From Alteromonadaceae bacterium UBA2620 (lineage in GTDB: Bacteria > Pseudomonadota > Gammaproteobacteria > Enterobacterales > Alteromonadaceae), in contig DDJQ01000023.1 in NCBI GenBank assembly GCA_002339125.1, positions 36,590 to 72,537 on the forward strand: a stretch of 35,948 nt of DNA, written 5' to 3'. The stretch's first letter is position 1. Every line of letters begins with the position of its first letter. The notes beneath the pieces were generated by a model. That model had not been told where the DNA came from. It made no database searches and saw only the letters and a program-made list of their open reading frames with translations. Below are positions 15,859 to 22,416 of the stretch, piece after piece. The translations under genes and the position numbers were made by a program.

Positions 15859-16509
15859 CTAGCGCTGCGAACTGCCAAACAACGCTTTCATCTGATTAGC
15901 CAGCTCGACAAATTTCTCTTTAATGGTGCGTTTGAGTCCAATATCCACGCCGCCCATCAACACAATGCCTTCCACGGTGATAGTCGGAGCCTGCCGGTCA
16001 GCAATCGACGGGGCTTTGTTGTCGAGGCCGCCCATCAAACAAAATGCCTTGGTCACAACGTTAACGTTTTCCGGTACCTTAATGTCTATTCCGCCCATAA
16101 TACACAGGGTTTTGATGGTGACATTGGGTGTAGTAAATTCGGCATCGGTGAAATCGATATCGGAGCCGCCCATGATATTAAGCACACGAATTTCAGCCGG
16201 TACTTTCCAGCGCCCTGAGCGATCCGAACCGCCCATAATGTTGATCACCGTTTCATTGTCCGGCACATCACCAGCGCTGTAATTAATATTGAGCTTTTTC
16301 TCTTTTTCGCGGGTGTAATCACCATCAACCTGCATGGTGAGATCGGCCGCTAGATCGGCTATTTCCTGATGGTCCTTGCTGGCCATCGCTTTATCCAGCC
16401 GGCGTTCAAACGCATCGGCCGAAATCACTCCATGACTGTAGTGATAAATCAGCTTATCGATGACTTCTTCCCTGACCTGTTCGATAGGACGATCTTCAAG
16501 TTTAACCAT
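15859..16509 (-). CDS. DUF1707 / LiaF-like protein with MGG repeats
   Basis: A 216-residue cytoplasmic protein. The ATG at 16509 is chosen because AGGGAG lies eight bases upstream; the longer frame to 16563 lacks one. Residues 1-60 form a helical DUF1707-type domain (REEVIDKLIYHYSHGVISADAFERRL minus ends). Residues 88-195 hold five spaced repeats of the form xxIMGGxDxx, at about 92, 113, 138, 159 and 185, matching the LiaF/cell-wall-active-antibiotic-response C-terminal domain, a short beta-helix. The family senses or relays envelope stress in Gram-positives; the role in a Gram-negative is not known. No partner kinase is next to it. Confidence 0.85.
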   Translation of the reverse strand: MVKLEDRPIEQVREEVIDKLIYHYSHGVISADAFERRLDKAMASKDHQEIADLAADLTMQVDGDYTREKEKKLNINYSAGDVPDNETVINIMGGSDRSGRWKVPAEIRVLNIMGGSDIDFTDAEFTTPNVTIKTLCIMGGIDIKVPENVNVVTKAFCLMGGLDNKAPSIADRQAPTITVEGIVLMGGVDIGLKRTIKEKFVELANQMKALFGSSQR

Positions 16510-16754
16510 GACGGTGGCTCCCTGTATTATTCTTTGCCATTTAAACTGCGTACTTTGAAGCAATTGCCGCGCCAGTTAATAAACCATTAACTTTCAATAA
16601 TTTATCGAAATAAGCATTCCGCCGAATCGACCTTTAACACTAAGTGTTGGTCAATTACACCGCTTAGTGGTCTGTCTGGCAAACCATCCATAAGGCATGT
16701 TGATTAACCGTTAAATCTGCTACATTACGGTGTTTTACGCAGAACTCTTAATCA

Positions 16755-17669
16755 ATGATAATGCTTATGCCTTCACTTTCTTTCCCTGAAAACGCACTTC
16801 GCGCCGTGTTTTTTGCCCTGGTACTGGCTGCCACCGGCTGCAGCAGCACGCCATCGAACGTCGACAGCGAAGTTACCGTCGCCGAAGCTGATACCTTCGA
16901 TGAAATTGCCCCCGTTGTGGCAAACCTCAATAGCCTGTACGGTGCCGAAAATGTCCTTATCGTTGCCGATATCGATAATACCCTGCTGACCAGTGCCACC
17001 GATCTGGGCGGCGATATCTGGTACCAGTGGCAACGCGGTAAACTGGCTGTTAAGCCGACGCCGGAACAACAAGTGAGCTGTCTGTTTGAAGACACTATCA
17101 GCCTGCTCTATGAACTGGCGCCAATGAACCTTACCGAACCTCAGGTCCCGGCGTTACTCAATAATTGGCAGGAAGCCGGCAATACGCTGTTGTTACTCAC
17201 TTCCCGTGCGCCGAAAAATCGTGCGGCAACTGAGCGCGAACTGTTGCGCCACGGCATTGATGTTAGCCAGGCAGCGCTAACACCGGTTGATAACACTAAC
17301 CCGGTTTACCGCGAAAAGCTTGAGCGTGAAATGAGCTATAGCCGCGGCCTGATGATGACCACAGGTATGAACAAGGGCACCATGCTGGAGTGGATCTTAA
17401 ACGCCACCGAGCGCCAGTTCGACGCCATCGTTTTTGTTGACGACTCGCATACCAATATCGAAAACATGGATAACGCCTGGCAGCAGCACAACACCGATAT
17501 GCGGATTTTTCATTACACCCACGTAGAAGCCGAGCGCAAAAAGCTGCAGGGGCAGGTACTCACAGAGGTGCAGGCGGAGCGGATGGCCAACGATTACGCA
17601 AAGTTAATCGCCACGCTCAATAGCATTTTCCCGGCCCGTCAGAATGATGGGCAATGCCTCGGCCAATAA
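16755..17669 (+). CDS. HAD-superfamily DUF2608 lipoprotein
   Basis: A 304-residue predicted lipoprotein: signal peptide with lipobox LAATGC (Cys29), then a Ser/Thr/acidic linker. The HAD phosphatase motifs are visible: motif I ADIDNTLL (Asp72, Asp74), motif II LLTSRAP, the motif III lysine in NKGTMLEW and motif IV FVDDSHTN (Asp229, Asp230). It may be a phosphatase at the cell envelope; the substrate is unknown. The start has three closely spaced ATGs (16755, 16761, 16767) and no clear ribosome site. It converges on the ABC permease with a hairpin between them. Confidence 0.85.
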   Translation: MIMLMPSLSFPENALRAVFFALVLAATGCSSTPSNVDSEVTVAEADTFDEIAPVVANLNSLYGAENVLIVADIDNTLLTSATDLGGDIWYQWQRGKLAVKPTPEQQVSCLFEDTISLLYELAPMNLTEPQVPALLNNWQEAGNTLLLLTSRAPKNRAATERELLRHGIDVSQAALTPVDNTNPVYREKLEREMSYSRGLMMTTGMNKGTMLEWILNATERQFDAIVFVDDSHTNIENMDNAWQQHNTDMRIFHYTHVEAERKKLQGQVLTEVQAERMANDYAKLIATLNSIFPARQNDGQCLGQ

Positions 17670-17682
17670 GGCTGTTGTTAAA

Positions 17683-17703
17683 GACCCGGCTGTTTGCCGG
17701 GTC
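17683..17703. terminator. Hairpin between convergent DUF2608 and ABC genes
   Basis: A perfect 8-bp stem GACCCGGC/GCCGGGTC (17683-17690 and 17696-17703) with loop TGTTT, centred in the 45-base convergent gap. The T-run is poor on both strands. Confidence 0.5.
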
Positions 17704-17714
17704 ATAACCACCCA

Positions 17715-18950
17715 TCAGAGTCTTTGGTTGATGGCGCCCCGGTAAGCATCAATAGCGGGTAACAGGCTGCAAATCAGAGTTGCCAGCATTATCGCGCCAA
17801 CCACCAGTGCGGTATGCAGAGTTAGCAGGTTTGCCGAAATAAACATCCCGTAGTGGCTGGCTAACCATTCTTTGGCCACGGCAAATACGCCGGATACCAG
17901 CGCTACTGCGGTAACACTTGCCGCCCCGGCCAACAGCATGGCTTCAACCAGAATTAAGCGAAATATAGTACCGGCCCCGGCACCGATAATTCGTAGTACG
18001 GCGATTTCTTTTTCACGTTGCTGCATCGACGCCAGCAACATGGTGGAGAGTCCGAACAGGGATGACAGCATAATGAGCAGGCTAATAAAACGCAGCAGGT
18101 TCTCCACGCTGGACATCATCTGCCACATTTCAGTAAGCGCTACGCCCGGTAAAATCGCCATCAGGCGATCATCGTCATAATTATTCAGCTCCCGCTGCAG
18201 GGTAAAGGTGGCAAACTTACTGGTGAGGCCCACCATCACTGCGGTAACGCTGTCGGGTTGCACTGCCGGATTAGTCAGGGTATCCGGCAGTTCTAACACG
18301 CTATCAAGCTGAGCATGCGGCAAATGCATGGCCTCAATCCCCTGCAATGAAACGTGCACGGTTTTATCCACCGGCGTGCCGGTGGGAGCCAGGATACCAG
18401 TAACGGTAAAAGGTGAGTCGTCATGATTCTGGAAACTCACTGCGCCAAGGCCGTGAGCAATCACAATGTCATCACCCAGCTTATAATTAAGCGCACTGGC
18501 CACATCAGCGCCGAGCACCGCGCCAAAGACACCTTTAAAGGATTCCCCCTGACTAAACACTAACGGTTGCTTGTTACCAAACTTATAGTGGTCAAAATAC
18601 TGCTGATTGGTGCCGAGCACGCGATAACCATGATGGGCATCGCCTAAGGAGATGGGAATGGCCCAGTTTACCTGCGGGTGTTGTTGCAACATCTCATAGC
18701 TGGCATAGCTGATGTTATTGGTTGGACTGCCCATGCGGAAAACCGTGTAGAGCATCAGGTTTAACTGGCCGCTTGGCGCACCGACGATAAGGTCGACATC
18801 CGATACTGTGCGGTTAAAGCTCTCCTGGGCCTGTAATCTCACGTGTTCCACGCTCAGCAAAACACTTACGCTAATCAACAGCGCCAAAAAAGTAAGTGCC
18901 AGGGATTTACCGCGACTACGCAAGCTGCTTAAGGCAAAAGACATCAGCAT
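17715..18950 (-). CDS. FtsX/MacB-like ABC permease, zinc-regulon type
   Basis: A 411-residue inner-membrane protein: an N-terminal helix (SLALTFLALLISVSVLLSVEH), a large periplasmic domain (about 35-280) and three C-terminal helices, the FtsX layout. GGAGG sits seven bases before the ATG at 18950, and the start overlaps the ATPase stop, so the two are coupled. The pair plus a DUF3299 gene is the gene set seen in the Zur-controlled loci of Pseudomonas (PA4063-PA4066 type) and the zrg genes of Vibrio cholerae. That suggests zinc or zinc-complex transport, though FtsX-type permeases often drive extraction or efflux. Substrate unproven. Confidence 0.85.
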   Translation of the reverse strand: MLMSFALSSLRSRGKSLALTFLALLISVSVLLSVEHVRLQAQESFNRTVSDVDLIVGAPSGQLNLMLYTVFRMGSPTNNISYASYEMLQQHPQVNWAIPISLGDAHHGYRVLGTNQQYFDHYKFGNKQPLVFSQGESFKGVFGAVLGADVASALNYKLGDDIVIAHGLGAVSFQNHDDSPFTVTGILAPTGTPVDKTVHVSLQGIEAMHLPHAQLDSVLELPDTLTNPAVQPDSVTAVMVGLTSKFATFTLQRELNNYDDDRLMAILPGVALTEMWQMMSSVENLLRFISLLIMLSSLFGLSTMLLASMQQREKEIAVLRIIGAGAGTIFRLILVEAMLLAGAASVTAVALVSGVFAVAKEWLASHYGMFISANLLTLHTALVVGAIMLATLICSLLPAIDAYRGAINQRL

Positions 18951-19645
18951 GATGAAGCCTCCGCAGCAGTGGTAATTGCGCTTAAAGCCACACTTTTATC
19001 CAGATACTGACTCAGACTCTGATCGTGACTAACAAAAATCAAAGTGGTGTGATGCTGCTCGCACAACTCGGTTAGCAGTCGCATAAACGCATCCCGCGCA
19101 TCGGCATCCAGCGCCGAGGTAGGCTCGTCCACCAGCAGGATCTCCGGCTGATTAATTAACGCTCTGGCAATAGCCACTCGCTGTTGCTGCCCCACACTTA
19201 ACTGACTGGCCTGCTTGATTAACACCTCTGCCGGCAACTGTAACGCGTGGATAAGCGCGACAAGTTGCTCGCGGCCCGGCTGACTGCCGCCGGCAAAATG
19301 CGCCGCCAGGGCGATGTTCTGTGCCACGGTTAAATGGCTCACCAGATTAAACTGCTGAAAAACTACGCCAATGTGGCGGGCCCGGAATTTATCACGCTTG
19401 CCTTCGCTCAGACCTGAAAACGGCTTACCCAACAACTCTACGCTGCCCGTATCAGGGGTCAGGATCCCGGCCAGCAGGTTTAGCAAAGTTGTTTTCCCCG
19501 AGCCTGAGGGCCCATATAAAAACAGACGTTCGCCCTGCGCGACCTGCCATTGAGGAAAGCTCAGTCGGGAGGTGCTTTTGGGATACTGATAGGTCACATT
19601 TTCGAGGCTAATCGCCTGCTCTGGTTTTATTTCTGGCAATGTCAA
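18944..19645 (-). CDS. ABC transporter ATP-binding protein, zinc-regulon type
   Basis: A 233-residue cytoplasmic ATPase of the LolD/MacB class: Walker A GPSGSGKTTL at 45-53, Q-loop VVFQQFNLVSH, signature LSVGQQQRVAIARAL from 149, Walker B ILLVDEPTSALD from 169, and the switch His in IFVSHDQS. The start appears to be TTG (19645, or the TTG six bases later); no in-frame ATG exists upstream before a stop. It powers the FtsX-like permease it overlaps. The divergent Zur box at 19764-19776 is its likely operator. Confidence 0.9.
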   Translation of the reverse strand: MTLPEIKPEQAISLENVTYQYPKSTSRLSFPQWQVAQGERLFLYGPSGSGKTTLLNLLAGILTPDTGSVELLGKPFSGLSEGKRDKFRARHIGVVFQQFNLVSHLTVAQNIALAAHFAGGSQPGREQLVALIHALQLPAEVLIKQASQLSVGQQQRVAIARALINQPEILLVDEPTSALDADARDAFMRLLTELCEQHHTTLIFVSHDQSLSQYLDKSVALSAITTAAEASSC

Positions 19646-19763
19646 TTTTCACTACACCTTATTGTTATGTCCAGATTATACCCTTCGCCAATGAATTGAA
19701 ACGGTCACTCACCCTGCCGTAGCGACAAAGAAACGAGGAGCCCCTCACACCGGAAAAATAAAT

Positions 19764-19776
19764 GTTATAACATAAC
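19764..19776. promoter_or_regulatory. Zur box candidate in ABC / DUF3299 divergent promoter
   Basis: GTTATAACATAAC matches all specified bases of the gammaproteobacterial Zur core GTTATA-NN-ATAAC. It lies in the 157-base gap between the divergent ATPase and DUF3299 genes, so zinc-loaded Zur could repress both. Confidence 0.75.
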
Positions 19777-19802
19777 AAAAACAATAAAACGGACCGTTTT
19801 TC

Positions 19803-20021
19803 ATGACAACCACTTCCATTCCTGATAGCCGACTGAGCAAAGCAACGGGTATTAAGGCGCGGATTACTTTAGTCGTTATTACGGCATTCTGCCTTATTAC
19901 ATTTGCCTCCAGCGCGGCTGCGCAATACCGGGAAGTCGAATGGACTGAGCTGATGCCCAAAGAAGATTTAGGCACCTCTGCCTATACCCTGCATGTCGAC
20001 AACTACCAACTTTACGAGTAA
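19803..20021 (+). pseudogene. DUF3299 gene with internal deletion (remnant)
   Basis: A 72-residue frame. A signal anchor or signal peptide (ITLVVITAFCLITFASSAAA) is followed by YREVEWTELMPKEDL, the typical mature start of DUF3299 proteins. The frame then jumps to GTSAYTLHVDNYQLYE, which resembles the family C-terminus. The 100 or so residues between, including the PYFGACIHVPPPP-type core known for the family, are missing, and the reading frame is kept. It is in the right place, divergent from the ABC pair across a Zur box. It may be a dead remnant or an in-frame deletion product. The recognition of the C-terminal part is from memory and is the weaker point. Confidence 0.65.
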
Positions 20022-20044
20022 CCACCATGAAAGAATCTTTGCTA

Positions 20045-20079
20045 GTACCTCGACACAATGAAAATGATCGATTGAATTT
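20045..20079 (+). repeat. Left terminal inverted repeat of IS630-type element
   Basis: Begins GTACCTCGACACA and pairs with the reverse complement of 21273-21307. The stop codon of the wHTH gene falls in its inner end. Confidence 0.88.
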
Positions 20080-20335
20080 ACTCAAGTTCAGGGAGCTTAT
20101 CTGTTGATACGAGGACCGAAATACTTCGGGCTGTTCGTGGTTGCTTTTGGATCAACCCTTTCTTCTCCAGAGTCACTATCATTTGGTTTACTGAGGGTGG
20201 CGTCACTTTAAAGTAGGCTTGTAAATCTGTGTGGGCAGGTGGGTAGCCATTCAGCTTTGTGTAGTAATGAATATAGGCCAGGTATTGGCCTTGCTTTTTG
20301 GTAAATGAAAAATTTTCCTGCGCTGGGATCGACAT
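20078..20335 (-). CDS. LexA-type winged-helix protein carried by the IS
   Basis: An 85-residue protein that is only a DNA-binding domain: FTKKQGQYLAYIHYYTKLNG, then PPAHTDLQAYFKVTPPSVNQMI (helix-turn-helix) and TLEKKGLIQKQPRTARSISVL (wing). This is the LexA/MarR-like N-terminal domain without the LexA protease part. It is transcribed away from the transposase, with 52 bases between the starts, so it is well placed to repress or activate the transposase promoter. Similar small proteins accompany IS630-family transposases elsewhere, from memory. Function inferred. Confidence 0.8.
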   Translation of the reverse strand: MSIPAQENFSFTKKQGQYLAYIHYYTKLNGYPPAHTDLQAYFKVTPPSVNQMIVTLEKKGLIQKQPRTARSISVLVSTDKLPELE

Positions 20336-20387
20336 ATTCCGCTCACTGTGATCAATTATGGTAATTACTTATACACCAAATAATGCC

Positions 20388-21290
20388 ATGAACATTAAAT
20401 ATGTAGTAGAACTCAGTGAAAATGAAAGAAGCCAGTTGATGGAGTTGGTTTCAAAGGGAAAGTCATCCGCCCGACAGTTAAAAAGAGCCAATATCCTGTT
20501 GATGGCTGACGTTATGAAGCCGCATCAGGATAAAGACATTTCGGACGCACTCAACGTTGGTACATCCACCATTTACCGGACGAAAAAGCGATTTGTAGAA
20601 GACGGATTGTCCGAGGCACTAAGTGAAGGTGCTCGGCCGGGTATGCCGCGAAAACTGGATGCTAATCAGGACGCACTACTGATTGCGCTGGCATGCAGTC
20701 AGCCACCTCAAGGGCTTTGTCGCTGGACGTTAACATTGCTGGCAGACAAACTGGTTTCGTTAAGTGATGTAGAAACTATCTCAAAAGCGTCTCGTGTGGA
20801 CTATGAATATAAGCGTGTAAGTGTGGCAAATATCTTCATGTTTTTTGACCGACATAAAGGCTGGCGAAAAGCCAAGGTTACGCCAGCAAAGAAGGCTGAA
20901 GACTTCGCCCAATGTATGAAAGAGCTGGTTGATGAGCATTATCCGGATGCTGATAAAATCCATGTGGTGATGGACAATTACAGCACGCACAAGGCTGGCT
21001 CGCTGTATAAGGCCTTCAAACCAGAAGAAGCATTGCGGATATTGAACCGGCTAGAGTTTCATTACACACCAAAGCATGCCAGTTGGCTAAACATGGTAGA
21101 AATCGAAATTGGCAATATGAACCAGCAATGCCTGGATCGTCGCATCCCGACTTGGGACAAGCTCCAATCAGAGCTGGTCGCTTGGGAAAAGCTTCGCAAT
21201 GAAGCAAGAGCAACCATCAAATGGATGTTCAATGTTGATGCGGCACGCAAAAAATTAACGCGTGCCTATGAAAAACTCAATCAATCATAA
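20388..21290 (+). CDS. IS630-family transposase with internal deletion
   Basis: About 300 residues from ATG 20388 (MNIKYVVELSENERSQLMEL minus the last); family members are about 345-370. The N-terminal HTH (ILLMADVMKPHQDKDISDAL, GTSTIYRTKKRFVEDGL) and the C-terminal DDE half are intact: VVMDNYSTH carries the second Asp and SWLNMVEIEIG the Glu. After LSDVETIS the frame jumps to KASRVDYEYKR, so the segment normally holding the linker, WCIP region and CFDE-type first catalytic Asp is absent. It keeps its frame but should be catalytically dead. The element may be mobilised only in trans. Confidence 0.85.
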   Translation: MNIKYVVELSENERSQLMELVSKGKSSARQLKRANILLMADVMKPHQDKDISDALNVGTSTIYRTKKRFVEDGLSEALSEGARPGMPRKLDANQDALLIALACSQPPQGLCRWTLTLLADKLVSLSDVETISKASRVDYEYKRVSVANIFMFFDRHKGWRKAKVTPAKKAEDFAQCMKELVDEHYPDADKIHVVMDNYSTHKAGSLYKAFKPEEALRILNRLEFHYTPKHASWLNMVEIEIGNMNQQCLDRRIPTWDKLQSELVAWEKLRNEARATIKWMFNVDAARKKLTRAYEKLNQS

Positions 21291-21307
21291 TTAATGTGTT
21301 GAGGTAC
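21273..21307 (-). repeat. Right terminal inverted repeat of IS630-type element
   Basis: Ends GTTGAGGTAC, the mirror of the left end, followed by target TA at 21308. The transposase stop codon (21288-21290) lies inside it. Confidence 0.88.
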
Positions 21308-21335
21308 TAGTACAAATTAAACCATATCGCTCAAA

Positions 21336-21884
21336 CTAATTTTCTTTCTCAACACCAATTTCGTAGAGTTCGATATTGGCTTCTTCAATCTCACCGGTTG
21401 CGGCATTGACGTCTACTTTTACTTCATAACCGTGGATGGATTGAATATCAAATTCATAGGTTGCATCACCTTCAAAGCTTATTTCTCGCTCAGAACTAAC
21501 CACTTTACCCGGATGAAAGGCCAGTGCGGTTTCTTCGGCTTCGGCGTAAGAGATTTTTGCCAACTTTTTAAATAGGGGATCGTCTTTACTGACTTCCCGC
21601 TCGATTTCTGTAATAAAGCCTTCCTCGGCATTGCATTCCACATTGTAGGTTTCGCCATCGGCATTGGCTTCAATATCAAACTCATAAATCGGGTCATCAC
21701 CTTCCATTTTGAGCTCTAACTTTCTGGCATGGCCGGGGATTGTGTCCAGTGCAGCATCCAGGCAGGTTTCCATTTTAACCATAGGCCAGTCGCGGATATC
21801 ATCCAAATCCGCGTTGTCATCAGCAGCAATTGCCAAACCCGAAACCGCAAGAAGTGACAGTGTTACCCCGTAAATAGACTTCAT
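21336..21884 (-). CDS. Periplasmic protein with two PepSY domains
   Basis: A 182-residue exported protein. The ATG at 21884 has AGAGG eight bases upstream; the longer frame to 21965 does not. The signal peptide ends at GLAIA-ADDN. Two PepSY-type repeats follow: CLDAALDTIPGHARKLELKM with DPIYEFDIEANADGETYNVEC, and YAEAEETALAFHPGKVVSSE with ATYEFDIQSIHGYEVKVDVNA. The protein is very acidic and could bind divalent metal ions. Divergent from the PQQ dehydrogenase gene about 530 bases away. Function unknown; PepSY domains are thought to inhibit peptidases or modulate envelope enzymes. Confidence 0.85.
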   Translation of the reverse strand: MKSIYGVTLSLLAVSGLAIAADDNADLDDIRDWPMVKMETCLDAALDTIPGHARKLELKMEGDDPIYEFDIEANADGETYNVECNAEEGFITEIEREVSKDDPLFKKLAKISYAEAEETALAFHPGKVVSSEREISFEGDATYEFDIQSIHGYEVKVDVNAATGEIEEANIELYEIGVEKEN

Positions 21885-21993
21885 ATGTTTATCCTCTCTC
21901 ATACTTCGTTTCCAGGGAATATTCCCAACTGATTTCGGGAACTTTTCCGTGGCGAAAAAAACCAATGGAGCGCATTCTTAGCATTACTGTTTC

Positions 21994-22092
21994 GGGGTAT
22001 TGTAACCCCCCCGTTAGAGTACAACTCCAGTGGTGAGTCTCATCAACTCACTCGAAGGGTCAACGTCATCAGGTTGACCCTTTCTTTTTCTG
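21994..22092 (+). ncRNA. Candidate small RNA ending in an intrinsic terminator
   Basis: Three successive hairpins on the plus strand: GGGGT/ACCCC (21994-22009), GTGAGT/ACTCAC (22033-22051) and a perfect 10-bp AAGGGTCAAC/GTTGACCCTT (22055-22064, 22073-22082) followed directly by TCTTTTTCTG. The last is a good rho-independent terminator, yet no plus-strand gene precedes it: the left neighbour is on the minus strand. A 23-codon frame from 21965 is a weak alternative. No clear promoter was found. Confidence 0.4.
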
Positions 22093-22332
22093 TCCTACTC
22101 TGAATTTATCTCAATTATTCATCTTTTGTCACCACAAAACTCCGATATTTTCACTTAAAGATCTTCGCTGTTGATGCGGGTCAAAATATAACCATTAAGG
22201 GCTTTACCGGTTTCAGCCTAAAGCACCTACTCCTTAAGTAGTAGAGCAATAACACCATGGTTTAATATCATTTCATTTCAGCAACTTAATTGCATGAATA
22301 AATGAAAAAGCATGACATTTTCCCGGCTAAAA

Positions 22333-22349
22333 CCGGGCAATAATCCCTG
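22333..22349 (+). promoter_or_regulatory. GGG-N7-CCC operator candidate upstream of PQQ dehydrogenase
   Basis: CCGGG-caataat-CCC, preceded by the 13-mer GGCTAAAACCGGG (22325-22337) that recurs exactly at 25068-25080. A CCC half-site lies exactly 23 bases upstream (22322-22324). It is about 80 bases before the dehydrogenase start. Confidence 0.5.
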
Positions 22350-22416
22350 TTATTCCGATCGCTTTAGCATCGATACTTTTAACACCTGATACACATATTA
22401 TTAAAAAGGTGTGAAC

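Larger units (their letters stand above)
20045..21307 (+). mobile_element. IS630-type insertion sequence with passenger wHTH gene
   Basis: A 1263-bp element bounded by 35-bp imperfect inverted repeats (28 of 35 matching) that start GTACCTC, flanked by TA at 20043-20044 and 21308-21309, the target duplication of IS630/Tc1. It carries a transposase gene on the plus strand and a divergent LexA-like DNA-binding gene. Both genes end inside the inverted repeats. It lies in a short frame starting at 20028, just after the DUF3299 remnant; removing it would restore MKESLLVQIKPYRSN then stop. Confidence 0.9.
21885..22416. other. Intergenic region between PepSY and PQQ dehydrogenase genes
   Basis: About 530 bases with no convincing protein gene. 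It holds the three-hairpin candidate RNA at 21994-22092 and the GGG-N7-CCC site at 22333-22349. The region 22093-22320 is AT-rich, and nothing further was recognised there. Confidence 0.5.
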
